Shown here: piece after piece, positions 1 through 6,743 of the stretch
Position numbering within the stretch: position 1 is the stretch's first letter
Layout of the letters: each line of letters begins with the position of its first letter
Assembly: GCA_023228665.1 (NCBI GenBank)
Contig: JALOAR010000005.1
Span: forward strand, 1 to 34,525
DNA from: Candidatus Colwelliibacteriota bacterium
Lineage (GTDB): Bacteria > Patescibacteriota > Minisyncoccia > UBA6257 > Colwellbacteraceae
Direction of reading: 5' to 3'
DNA length: 34,525 nt
Program-made: the position numbers and the translations under genes
The notes under the pieces: generated by a model
Seen by the model: only the letters and a program-made list of their open reading frames with translations
Told to the model about the DNA's origin: nothing
Database searches by the model: none

Positions 1-1182
1 GGCGGCAATAATATGCGCCATACCGGCGCGGATATCTCTCATCTCAAGATTCGCGCCTTTAAGAGGAGTAGGGCCATGGATGATAGCGCTATGGTAATGG
101 CTTTCTCCTTGGAAGCGGCATGGAAGATCGCCAAAACATTTTGTAACAATATCTATATCAGCGCCCATATGGCGAAGATCTTCCGCATAGCCAAACCTAT
201 CTTCATAAACCGTTTCATGAATAACAGAGTTGCCTTTTGCCTGCGTTAAGAGAACGGCAAGCGGCTGCTGCCAATCGGTGGCAAATCCGGGATGAGTGTC
301 CGTTTCAATATGAATGGCTTTTAATCCGTTTTTTCTGAAAAACCTTATTCCGTTCTCTTCAACAAGATATTCCCCTCCTAATTTGCGAACAGTATTGAGA
401 AAAGTAATAAGGTGCTCTTGAACGGCGCCTTCGACAAGTATGTTGCCGTCTGTTGCCAGAGCTATAATCGCAAAAGAGGCTGATTCTATCCTATCCGAAA
501 GCAAGGAGTGTTCGGCACCGTGAAGCGACTGAACTCCTTCAATATATATTTCCCTTTCCGCGCCAAGCTCTATAATTGCCCCCATTTTTTGAAGCAATTT
601 AATCATATCCAATATCTCCGGCTCTTTCGCGGCATTCTTAATGGTGGTTTTTCCTTCGGCAAGAACCGAAGCAAGCATAATATTTTCAGTAGCCCCAACA
701 GAAGGATATGGAAGGCAGATAGTAACTCCCTTCAACTTATCCGCTTTGGCGACTATGGTAGATTCTTTAACTTCTATTTTCGCTCCGAGCTTTTCAAGAG
801 CAGATGTATGAAAATCAACCGGCCGAGGACCTATTTTATCACCGCCGACCATTGGGACTTCGCCTTGCCCTACGCGCGCCAAAAGAGGTCCTAACGCCAG
901 AATCGGCAATCTATTCTTTCGCGATAGCTCTGAAACGCGATGATTTTTTATTTCCGGGGTTTTAATAGAAATAACATCACCTTCCACATTTATTTCAGAA
1001 CCAATACTGCGGCATATCTCCATAGCAATTTCTGTTTCCCCGTTTCGAGGAACATTTTTAAGAACAATCTTTTCTTCAGTAAGCAGGCTTGCCACCAACA
1101 TTTTTCCAATAGCGTTTTTGGATCCTTTTACGCGAATGCTTCCAGACAGTTTTTTGCCTCCTTTTATTACCAATTTTTCCAT
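1..1182 (-). CDS. murA: UDP-N-acetylglucosamine 1-carboxyvinyltransferase, C-terminus cut by window edge
   Basis: First committed step of peptidoglycan synthesis: transfer of enolpyruvate from PEP to UDP-GlcNAc in the cytoplasm. Reading minus from the ATG at 1182 gives 394 uninterrupted codons. The N-terminus has the substrate-binding K22-N23 (RVKGSKNA), and late in the protein there are the THPGFATDWQQP segment with the general-base Asp, VIHETVYEDRFGY, and a terminal DIRAGMAHIIAA. Roughly 40 residues should lie beyond the edge. The usual catalytic Cys of the PGGCxIGxRPVD loop is Asp here: the codon at 838-840 is residue 115 in GGDKIGPRPVD. Cys-to-Asp at this place is known from naturally fosfomycin-insensitive MurA enzymes. 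Motifs, length and frame make the family call firm. The gene is divergent from the nuclease-like gene at 1298. Confidence 0.95.
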   Translation of the reverse strand, partial: MEKLVIKGGKKLSGSIRVKGSKNAIGKMLVASLLTEEKIVLKNVPRNGETEIAMEICRSIGSEINVEGDVISIKTPEIKNHRVSELSRKNRLPILALGPLLARVGQGEVPMVGGDKIGPRPVDFHTSALEKLGAKIEVKESTIVAKADKLKGVTICLPYPSVGATENIMLASVLAEGKTTIKNAAKEPEILDMIKLLQKMGAIIELGAEREIYIEGVQSLHGAEHSLLSDRIESASFAIIALATDGNILVEGAVQEHLITFLNTVRKLGGEYLVEENGIRFFRKNGLKAIHIETDTHPGFATDWQQPLAVLLTQAKGNSVIHETVYEDRFGYAEDLRHMGADIDIVTKCFGDLPCRFQGESHYHSAIIHGPTPLKGANLEMRDIRAGMAHIIAA

Positions 1183-1188
1183 TCTTTT

Positions 1189-1217
1189 ATTTTATCCCTA
1201 TGAGTAAATAAAGAAAA
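1189..1217 (-). promoter_or_regulatory. Putative leaderless promoter of murA
   Basis: On the minus strand a TAAAAT -10 box (1189-1194) lies 6 nt before the murA ATG. There is no Shine-Dalgarno between them. The sequence 17 nt further upstream is TTTTCT, a poor -35, so the call rests mainly on the -10 and on its repeated spacing elsewhere in the window. Confidence 0.5.
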
Positions 1218-1218
1218 A

Positions 1219-1248
1219 TTGACATATAAACGCCTCTTCCCTTTTAAT
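1219..1248 (+). promoter_or_regulatory. sigma70-type promoter for the PD-(D/E)XK-like gene
   Basis: A perfect TTGACA (1219-1224), an 18-nt spacer and TTTAAT (1243-1248). A start near 1255 would give a leader of about 40 nt that carries the strong Shine-Dalgarno of the gene at 1298. Confidence 0.6.
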
Positions 1249-1283
1249 GGAATCAGGAAGCATATTAAAAATTTAAAAATAGA

Positions 1284-1290
1284 AAGGAGG
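1284..1290 (+). promoter_or_regulatory. Strong Shine-Dalgarno (AAGGAGG)
   Basis: AAGGAGG ends 7 nt before the ATG at 1298 and fixes that start. It contrasts with the many genes in this window that have no such site. Confidence 0.8.
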
Positions 1291-1297
1291 GAGAAGT

Positions 1298-1726
1298 ATG
1301 GCGAATAAATACCGTTGCCAAAAGAAAGGTTCGGTTTTAAAAGATTATTCGCGACGCGCGCCCAGAAATATAAATCAATACGAATGGGGAAAAATAACGG
1401 AAAATCGCGCAAGAGAAATAATTAATTTATTATTTGAGAGAAGCTTGATTAAAGAATTTCGCCATGCCAGCAGAAAAGAGGATGAAAAATTAAGGACGGA
1501 TTTTTTAGTAATCTTAAATTCAGGGAAAATGGTAGGCATACAAGTAAAAAGTTCTCCTGAAGGCGTTATTGATTTTTTTCTGAAAGAAATATACAACCCT
1601 ATCATTAGGTCTTACCCCGTAATTGCTTTTATACCGAACATAAAAAAACAAAAAAATAGCGAAGAGGCTGACAGGCTGTGGAAAAAAATAAAGCAATTTG
1701 AAAACCTTTCTTATATAAAGCATTAA
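1298..1726 (+). CDS. Small PD-(D/E)XK nuclease-like protein, hypothetical
   Basis: A 142-residue soluble protein that I cannot place in a named family. The fold suggestion comes from a helix with an acidic residue (E29 or E35), then D68 in TDFLVI, a short turn, and Q82-V-K84 in GIQVKSS. D...(E/Q)xK at the end of two adjacent strands is the core of the PD-(D/E)XK nuclease superfamily, which includes restriction enzymes and Holliday-junction resolvases. No DNA-recognition domain or neighbouring methyltransferase is visible, so a restriction role is not supported. It has its own promoter, a strong ribosome site and a terminator, hence is a single-gene unit. The N-terminus is basic. A catalytically dead or RNA-binding relative remains possible. 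Confidence 0.6.
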   Translation: MANKYRCQKKGSVLKDYSRRAPRNINQYEWGKITENRAREIINLLFERSLIKEFRHASRKEDEKLRTDFLVILNSGKMVGIQVKSSPEGVIDFFLKEIYNPIIRSYPVIAFIPNIKKQKNSEEADRLWKKIKQFENLSYIKH

Positions 1727-1728
1727 AA

Positions 1729-1757
1729 AAAATCCCCTGCTTGAACAGGGGATTTTA
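1729..1757. terminator. Bidirectional hairpin terminator
   Basis: AATCCCCTG and CAGGGGATT arms (1731-1739 and 1746-1754) enclose a 6-nt loop and are flanked by an A-run and a T-run. It serves both the plus gene ending at 1726 and the minus Kazal gene ending at 1775. Confidence 0.85.
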
Positions 1758-1774
1758 TAATTTGTATTAAAAAT

Positions 1775-2194
1775 TTATTTATCTTTACACTCTCCCTTAT
1801 AACTAACCTCAACGCCCGCAACACCAGCTTTGCATTCGTTAGAATAAGTTTTTCCGTCAACTCCGCATACGGGATCATATATTTCTATGCAAAACCCGTT
1901 TCCGTTTTGAGAAGGGGGAGCGGGCATAACGGCCTCTTTTTCAGAACAAGCTCCTTCGGAATAGCTTTCAATGCCGGCAGCTTCGGCAAAACATGAATTG
2001 GAATATGTCACTCCGTTGATCCCGCAAACAGGAGAATAAATCATCGGGCAAACTACTTGTTCTTCTTGGTTTTCTTGAGGCTGATTCTCTTCAGCTGGAG
2101 AAAAAGGATTATATTCAGACTTCCAAGAAAGAGCCAAAATGACTAACAAAACAATAACGCCAATTAAAATTATCGACTTATAATTTATGTTCAT
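1775..2194 (-). CDS. Membrane-anchored or secreted protein with two Kazal-type protease inhibitor domains
   Basis: 139 residues from the ATG at 2194. An N-terminal hydrophobic helix (about residues 7-24) is followed by an acidic, Gln/Glu-rich linker, then two Kazal modules. Each shows the C-x(n)-Y-[SD]-PVCG-[IV]-[ND]-G-[VK]-TYSN-x-C...C pattern, separated by a short Pro-rich linker. Kazal domains inhibit serine proteases by inserting a reactive loop. The location is inferred to be outside the cell, held by the helix or released. The longer reading up to 2299 is rejected because it runs inside the upstream gene. It is the last gene of the operon DUF5652 - gpsA - tRNA-binding domain, 4 nt after the preceding stop, so translation may be coupled, as no Shine-Dalgarno is seen. 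A purely structural extracellular role is possible. Confidence 0.85.
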   Translation of the reverse strand: MNINYKSIILIGVIVLLVILALSWKSEYNPFSPAEENQPQENQEEQVVCPMIYSPVCGINGVTYSNSCFAEAAGIESYSEGACSEKEAVMPAPPSQNGNGFCIEIYDPVCGVDGKTYSNECKAGVAGVEVSYKGECKDK

Positions 2195-2198
2195 TTTT

Positions 2199-2522
2199 TT
2201 ATTTAAGGGAAATTCCGGGTTCAACAGCCTTTTCCGGATGAATAAGCACGGGCAAGCCATCTTCGCCAGTTGCGGCAAGCAACATGCCTTGGCTCTCAAA
2301 ACCCATTAAAATCCTAGGTTCCAAATTGGCAACTATGACTATTTCTTTGCCAGCAAGCTCTTCAGGAGAATAAGCTCTGCCTATTCCCGCCAATATCTGC
2401 CTATCTTCTGCCCCTAGAGAAACTGCCAGCTTAAGGAGTTTTTCAGAGCCTTCTACTCTCTCGGCTGACATTATTTTTCCTACTTTAAGCTCTATTTTGC
2501 TAAAATCTTCAAAATTAATCAT
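2199..2522 (-). CDS. Stand-alone tRNA-binding OB-fold protein (MetRS beta / C-terminal-domain type)
   Basis: 107 residues from the ATG at 2522. The sequence INFEDFSKIELKVGKI, then ILAGI, IVIVANLEPR, MGFESQGMLLAA and a terminal VEPG matches the tRNA-binding domain that is fused to the end of many methionyl-tRNA synthetases or free as a beta subunit, related to CsaA and Trbp111. It binds the outside of the tRNA elbow without sequence specificity and would act in trans for a MetRS encoded elsewhere. A TTG at 2543 would add seven residues but overlaps gpsA. ATG 2522, two nucleotides after the gpsA stop, is preferred because it gives the family's typical MINFEDF start. It is a single domain with no catalytic motifs. 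Confidence 0.85.
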   Translation of the reverse strand: MINFEDFSKIELKVGKIMSAERVEGSEKLLKLAVSLGAEDRQILAGIGRAYSPEELAGKEIVIVANLEPRILMGFESQGMLLAATGEDGLPVLIHPEKAVEPGISLK

Positions 2523-2524
2523 TT

Positions 2525-3403
2525 TTATAAAATAATTTCCCAATCTTCAGGCGAAACTGATCCTTTAGACAGCATATTGCGCGCAAAAGAGAGCAACGCC
2601 ATTTCATTCACCACTTCGCCAAGCCTTGCGCAAACGCCTTCAATAGAGGCGGCTCCCTCGCTTGTTTTTTCAGATGCCGTTCCGGAAGAGAGAGCAAAAC
2701 CAACGGACCAATTGCTTGATTCCCTGCTTGTGCCAGTCGCTATCAGATCTCCGGTTCCGGCCGAACTAAAAGCCAGCGACCCGTCTCCTCCTAGCAAATC
2801 TACGACTCCCGCCATTTCTAATATAGCTTTGGAAAAAATATAAGACCTGATATTTCTGCCTTTTTCGGCTCCTTCGGCAGCGCCGATTACCATAGCATAT
2901 ATATTTTTCATAACGCCAAGAAGAGCCACAGAAAAAGCGTCTTCTGCCAGCTCAAAGGAAATATTGTCTCCTTGGAAAATTTCCGCAACATTTTCAACAG
3001 AAGACCCTTTTCCGCTAACAACAGCGCGGCAGCCTTTGCCAAGAATTATTTCTTCGGCAATCATAGGACCGCCGATAAATATAACTTCTTCTTTAGAAAA
3101 AACAGATGCGGCAATTTCTGGAGCAGACAAGAAAGTATCAGCTTCTAATCCTTTTGAAAATAATATTATTGGCGCTCCTTCTGGCTTTAACTCGATTACC
3201 GAAGATAAGGCGCTTCTTAAACCCCAGGAAGGAACGCAGAAAAAAACCGCCTCCGCGCCTTTGAGGCACTCCTCAATAGAAGAAACAGAAGACTTTTCAA
3301 GATCTTTGTCCCATATTGAAAAATTAATGTCGCTTCTTTCGGCAATATAAGCTATTGCCTTGCCAAGCTCCCCGCCGCCAATTATAGATATTTTACTGAA
3401 CAC
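2525..3403 (-). CDS. gpsA: NAD(P)-dependent glycerol-3-phosphate dehydrogenase
   Basis: Reduces dihydroxyacetone phosphate to sn-glycerol-3-phosphate, the backbone for phospholipids. It shows an N-terminal Rossmann GGGELG loop (residues 9-14 from the GTG at 3403), the FSKGLE segment, IGGP, the catalytic-lysine helix MKNIYAMVIG and the GTGDLIATGTSRESSNWSVG signature, which departs somewhat from the common TC-S-SRN form. A TTG start at 3442 would add a Lys-rich tail and overlap the upstream gene by 50 nt. The GTG start overlaps by 11 nt and begins just before the first strand, so it is chosen. The 292-residue length is slightly short for the family. With pgsA at 32291 it points to at least part of a phosphatidylglycerol route. 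Confidence 0.88.
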   Translation of the reverse strand: MFSKISIIGGGELGKAIAYIAERSDINFSIWDKDLEKSSVSSIEECLKGAEAVFFCVPSWGLRSALSSVIELKPEGAPIILFSKGLEADTFLSAPEIAASVFSKEEVIFIGGPMIAEEIILGKGCRAVVSGKGSSVENVAEIFQGDNISFELAEDAFSVALLGVMKNIYAMVIGAAEGAEKGRNIRSYIFSKAILEMAGVVDLLGGDGSLAFSSAGTGDLIATGTSRESSNWSVGFALSSGTASEKTSEGAASIEGVCARLGEVVNEMALLSFARNMLSKGSVSPEDWEIIL

Positions 3404-3641
3404 TTTTTTCTTCTTTTTCTCTTTTTTTCTTGCTGAAAACAAAGATATAAAACATTTCTAAAATACCAACCGAATTAATTAAGAGAAGGGCGATAAACCA
3501 CGGCTTGCTGTTTTTATGGGCAGATTTCCAGAGAGCGACGCCTTTCCACGCAAGCGACCACAAGATAATAAGAGGAATTATTACAGCATTATTTTCATCC
3601 AAACCATTTAAAAAATTAAATGTATTCAATATTTCAAACAT
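3393..3641 (-). CDS. DUF5652-family small membrane protein
   Basis: 82 residues with two predicted membrane helices: about 20-34 (PLIILWSLAWKGVALW) and about 48-69 (WFIALLLINSVGILEMFYIF). The tail is highly charged with Lys and Glu. The order WKGxALWxxA, then PWFIxLLxxNSVGILE, is the pattern I know from DUF5652 proteins of Parcubacteria and relatives, whose function is unknown. It is the first gene of the operon with gpsA, and a TATAAT box sits 6 nt upstream of its ATG, so it is predicted to be translated from the very 5' end of the mRNA. Confidence 0.8.
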   Translation of the reverse strand: MFEILNTFNFLNGLDENNAVIIPLIILWSLAWKGVALWKSAHKNSKPWFIALLLINSVGILEMFYIFVFSKKKREKEEKSVQ

Positions 3642-3647
3642 GTTTTA

Positions 3648-3677
3648 ATTATAACCTTTCTGAAAAACTATCCACAA
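3648..3677 (-). promoter_or_regulatory. Leaderless promoter of the DUF5652-gpsA operon
   Basis: A perfect TATAAT (3648-3653) lies 6 nt before the ATG at 3641. TTGTGG (3672-3677) at an 18-nt distance is a partial -35. Transcription would begin at or next to the start codon. Confidence 0.7.
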
Positions 3678-4318
3678 ATTTCATCTATTGATACAGCTTC
3701 TTTAATCGAAAAATCGGCTACCCTTATTCTTTTAAGAGAAGATAAATAGCCCCCCGTACCAAGCTTTTCTCCGAGGTCCCTCGCTATAGATCTAATATAA
3801 ACGCCTGGGCCGGTAACCACATTAAAACTTACAAAAGGCCATTCGTAGGATAAAAGCTTAACGCTTTTTATTTCCGCCTTTCGCGGTTCCATCTTAATTT
3901 TCTCCCCTTTGCGAACACGCTTATATGCTTCTTTCCCTTTTACTTTAATAGCGCTGTATACGGGCGGAATTTGATCGATAATTCCCATAAAAGAATCAAG
4001 GGCATCAATTACATCATTTTTTTCCGGCCTCTTTGAAAATTTATATTCCTCTTTTTCTCCTTCTTCGTCGTCAGTGGAACTCAAAACGCCAAGGCGGACA
4101 ACCGCTTCATATTCCTTTTCTGATCCTTTCTGCTCGGCTAATTTTTTTGTCCCCTTTCCAATACCAACAACGAGTATGCCTTCAGCAAGAGGATCAAGAG
4201 TTCCCGAATGGCCGACTTTCCTTATTCCGCAAGCTTTTCTTATGCAATTTAAAAACCCGTTTGACGATATGCCTTTAGGCTTCCAAAACGCATATATGCC
4301 ATCAATATTTTTACTCAT
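3668..4318 (-). CDS. truB: tRNA pseudouridine(55) synthase
   Basis: Isomerises U55 in the T-loop of all elongator tRNAs. Diagnostic features are the N-terminal YAFWKPKGISS, the catalytic GHSGTLDPLAEG with Asp at residue 42, the YEAVVRLG strand, IPPVYSAIKVKGKEAYKR, and GVYIRSIARDLGEKLGTGGYLSSLKR. At 216 residues it has the catalytic core without the C-terminal PUA-like extension of long TruB proteins, as is common in reduced genomes. It overlaps the upstream DUF167 gene by 8 nt and is last in its operon. Its stop lies only 14 nt before the -10 of the next unit, with no terminator hairpin in between, so read-through into the DUF5652 operon is plausible. Confidence 0.95.
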   Translation of the reverse strand: MSKNIDGIYAFWKPKGISSNGFLNCIRKACGIRKVGHSGTLDPLAEGILVVGIGKGTKKLAEQKGSEKEYEAVVRLGVLSSTDDEEGEKEEYKFSKRPEKNDVIDALDSFMGIIDQIPPVYSAIKVKGKEAYKRVRKGEKIKMEPRKAEIKSVKLLSYEWPFVSFNVVTGPGVYIRSIARDLGEKLGTGGYLSSLKRIRVADFSIKEAVSIDEICG

Positions 4319-4535
4319 CTATTGTAAAAACTTTATTTTTAGACCTGCTTCCTTTAGTAATCTTAACAGCAGATTTTGGAATGCCTAAAAAATCAGCAAT
4401 AGCAGCAGCTGCTTCTTTATTTGCTTTTCCTTTTTCAGGAACGCTTTTTACTCTAATTTCTAAAATTCCCTTTTCTGTTTCTTTTACTGATGCTTCGCGG
4501 GAATTAGGATACACCTTGGCAGTTATATTTTTCAT
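4311..4535 (-). CDS. DUF167 / YggU family protein
   Basis: 74 residues. The pattern is AKVYPNSREASVKE, LEIRVKSVPEKGKANKEA, LGIPKSAVKITKGSRSKNKVFTI, which covers the whole DUF167 domain: a small alpha/beta protein conserved from bacteria to eukaryotes with no established biochemical role. The start ATGA overlaps the TGA stop of the metallophosphoesterase gene, and its end overlaps truB, so the three are almost certainly translationally coupled. The family call is strong. The function cannot be stated. Confidence 0.88.
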   Translation of the reverse strand: MKNITAKVYPNSREASVKETEKGILEIRVKSVPEKGKANKEAAAAIADFLGIPKSAVKITKGSRSKNKVFTIDE

Positions 4536-5335
4536 TCCGATACAAGAGTTATAAGATTTATTTCAGCTCTGCACATAAACCTGATAGGAGCAACACTTGT
4601 TCCAAGACCGGTTGAAATATGAAAAACAGTTTCGCCGTTTGAATAAACTCCCTTAACCAAATAATCGGGAATATCCTTATCAGGAAGTATAAGCTCCCCT
4701 AAAATAGGGAGCCTAACTTGGCCTCCGTGAGTGTGGCCGGCAAAAACAAGCGGTATTCCAAGCCCTTCAATACTCTTATATATTGCCGGCGAATGGGAAA
4801 GAAGAATATCGCACTTTCCATAGCCAGACATCGCTTGAAAGACATCATCAAGCTTTAAGCTAATATCATCAATGCCGCATAACGCTATATCGCCGACCAT
4901 CTCCGACTCATTAAGCATTACCGAAGCTCCATTTTTTCTGACGAGATTAATAAAATCATCTCCTTTCGGATTAGCTCTCTCATGATTGCCAGGAATAAAA
5001 AAAGTCGGCGCGATACTTGAAAGAGTTTTAATAGCGGAAAGGGGCGGGCTAAAGTTTGTAGTTGATTCATCTATCATATCCCCCGTTAAGACAATCATAT
5101 CCGGAGAAAACGAGCGGATAGCCCGCATTAACCTGCCATTTTCTTTTATGCCTCGGCCATGCCCATCACTTATTTGAACTATTTTTGTACCCGCCATATC
5201 GGCGGAAACCGCTATCGGCACTTCTTTAATGGCTGGTACGTTAACTTCAAGCACGATATAAAGAAGAATCAGAAGCGCGAAAAATACGCCTAAAACAGGC
5301 GCTTTAAGGCCTTTTTTAAGACTCATCTTTTTCAT
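4532..5335 (-). CDS. Membrane-anchored calcineurin-like metallophosphoesterase (YkuE/YaeI type)
   Basis: 267 residues. One N-terminal membrane helix (about 13-33) precedes a two-metal phosphoesterase domain. Metal-ligand motifs are D57-G-H59, GD86 in VLTGDMID, GN117-H118-E, a later LLSHSP and AGHTHGGQ. Motif I reads SDGHGRG where the YkuE/YaeI group usually has SDLHLG; the metal-binding Asp and His are retained. Substrates in this family vary (UDP-diacylglucosamine, phosphodiesters), so none is assigned. The gene begins 20 nt inside the DUF5654 gene and ends in an ATGA overlap with the DUF167 gene. The helix suggests the enzyme sits at the cell membrane, but which side it faces is unresolved. 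Confidence 0.87.
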   Translation of the reverse strand: MKKMSLKKGLKAPVLGVFFALLILLYIVLEVNVPAIKEVPIAVSADMAGTKIVQISDGHGRGIKENGRLMRAIRSFSPDMIVLTGDMIDESTTNFSPPLSAIKTLSSIAPTFFIPGNHERANPKGDDFINLVRKNGASVMLNESEMVGDIALCGIDDISLKLDDVFQAMSGYGKCDILLSHSPAIYKSIEGLGIPLVFAGHTHGGQVRLPILGELILPDKDIPDYLVKGVYSNGETVFHISTGLGTSVAPIRFMCRAEINLITLVSE

Positions 5336-5594
5336 TAGCTGACGCCTTAACTAAAATATAAGCAACTAAAACGACTAAAGCTGATATAATGACGGCGTAA
5401 ATAAATTTCGCGACAAGAGTTTCTTTGCTTAAAGGAAATAATTCTTCTATAAGCGCTTTTATAGCGTCGTTCCAAGCAAGACCTGCGACTAAGCCAAAAG
5501 CGGCCATAATATACCCAACAGCGCGCTCGCGAACAGATGACTTAAACTCGGCGCTTTTTTTCTTAATATTTGTCAATTTTTCGTTAATACCCAT
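5316..5594 (-). CDS. DUF5654-family small membrane protein
   Basis: 92 residues, with a charged N-terminus and two hydrophobic segments: about 27-41 (GYIMAAFGLVAGLAW) and about 62-82 (FIYAVIISALVVLVAYIL). The sequence FGLVAGLAWNDAIKALIEELFP followed by AKFIYAVIIS is the hallmark I associate with DUF5654, a CPR and archaeal small membrane family of unknown function. It is the first gene of the unit with the metallophosphoesterase, DUF167 and truB. It has a clear TTGTCC/TAGAAT promoter 8 nt upstream and no Shine-Dalgarno. Confidence 0.8.
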   Translation of the reverse strand: MGINEKLTNIKKKSAEFKSSVRERAVGYIMAAFGLVAGLAWNDAIKALIEELFPLSKETLVAKFIYAVIISALVVLVAYILVKASANEKDES

Positions 5595-5602
5595 ATTTTT
5601 CG

Positions 5603-5631
5603 ATTCTAATATTATAAATTATCAAGGACAA
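5603..5631 (-). promoter_or_regulatory. Leaderless promoter of the DUF5654-truB operon (TTGTCC-17-TAGAAT)
   Basis: -35 TTGTCC (5626-5631), 17-nt spacer, -10 TAGAAT (5603-5608), then 8 nt to the ATG at 5594. Both hexamers and the spacer length are identical to the nrdD promoter at 15294-15322. Confidence 0.75.
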
Positions 5632-5687
5632 GCTTTACTTGGTAACTATAGCAAATTTGGCTGCAAAAAGGTGAAGTTTTTAATTTT

Positions 5688-6737
5688 TTAGATAATCAAC
5701 ATAGCGTCGCCGAAAGAAAAGAGACGAAATTTTTCTTTTATAGCCAGGTCATAAGCTGCCATTATCTTTTCTTTTCCGGCAAAGGCGGAGACAAGCATTA
5801 GTAAGCTTGATCTTGGAATATGAAAGTTGGTAATTAACCCGTCAGCGACCTTAAATTTATAACCCTCCCTAATAAATAAGTCTGTTTCTTTTTTGCCAGA
5901 AATAATATTTCCATCTTGATAAAAAGATTCCAATGTCCTCATTGCCGTAGTGCCGACAGCGATAACTGGTCTTTTTTGCTTCTTTGCGGTTAAAATCATC
6001 TCGGCAGATAAGTTGCTTATTTCGCAAAATTCTTTATGAAGCTTTCCCGAAACAATATTATCTCCGGTTAAAGGCGCGAAAGTGCCTAAGCCCACATGGA
6101 GAGTTACAAAACAAAAACTATGGCCGTCGGCTTTTAATTTTTCTATCAGCTCCTCGGTAAAGTGCAAGGACGCAGTCGGCGCGGCATATGAACCCTCCTT
6201 ATCGGCAAAGACGGATTGATACTTGTCTTTAATGTCTTGCTTGCTTAATGGCGAGTTTTTTATATATGGAGGAAGAGGAGCTTCTCCAATCAATCCAAAC
6301 AGCTTATATATTTTTTCCCGCTCAATTATCCCGCTCGATTTAAACTTTTCACCAGGATCGATAAAAAAATATTTTTCTTCCTGCCTTAATACTTTGAATA
6401 CATCTTCAGAAGAGATAGTTAATTCCATATCCAGATCAAGCCGACGGTCTGACATTACCTTTATTGAATCATCTAAAATATCCACAGCCGTTAAAACCGC
6501 CTTCCCTCCTGAAGGTTTTTTAACCTCAAAACGAGAAGGAACTACTTTTGTGTCGTTAAACACAATAAGCGAACCAGCCGGCAGATGCTTGCCAATATTA
6601 TTAAAATTATTTAAAGACACTTCTCCAGACTCACGGCTTACAACCATAAGCCTTGAAGAATCCCTAGGGGATGCGGGCTCTTTAGCAATGAGCTCTAATG
6701 GAAAATTAAAATCAAATTCCGATAGATAATCCGACAT
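5688..6737 (-). CDS. queA: S-adenosylmethionine:tRNA ribosyltransferase-isomerase
   Basis: Transfers and isomerises the ribosyl part of SAM onto 7-aminomethyl-7-deazaguanine in tRNA, giving epoxyqueuosine at position 34. Family landmarks are the N-terminal FNFPLELIAKEPASPRDSSRLMV, IVFNDTKVVPSR, KYQSVFAD, SYAAPTASLHFT, THVGLGTF-like TLHVGLGTFAPL, GTTAMRTLES, ETDLFI and VADGLITNFHIPRSSLLMLVSAFAG. The length of 349 is normal. It follows rsmE with a 6-nt gap in the same direction. The next enzyme of the pathway, queH, is at 18269, so the organism probably finishes queuosine. The tgt gene needed to insert the precursor is not in this window. Confidence 0.95.
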   Translation of the reverse strand: MSDYLSEFDFNFPLELIAKEPASPRDSSRLMVVSRESGEVSLNNFNNIGKHLPAGSLIVFNDTKVVPSRFEVKKPSGGKAVLTAVDILDDSIKVMSDRRLDLDMELTISSEDVFKVLRQEEKYFFIDPGEKFKSSGIIEREKIYKLFGLIGEAPLPPYIKNSPLSKQDIKDKYQSVFADKEGSYAAPTASLHFTEELIEKLKADGHSFCFVTLHVGLGTFAPLTGDNIVSGKLHKEFCEISNLSAEMILTAKKQKRPVIAVGTTAMRTLESFYQDGNIISGKKETDLFIREGYKFKVADGLITNFHIPRSSLLMLVSAFAGKEKIMAAYDLAIKEKFRLFSFGDAMLII

Positions 6738-6743
6738 AGGTAT

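Noticed and set aside
2195..2299. An upstream start that would lengthen the Kazal protein by 35 residues
   Set aside because: It would lie inside the tRNA-binding gene and put a non-hydrophobic stretch before the export helix; the ATG at 2194 gives a normal signal-anchor.
6223..6729. A 168-codon plus-strand open frame opposite queA
   Set aside because: The minus strand carries complete QueA motifs across the same bases; the plus reading has no motif or ribosome site.
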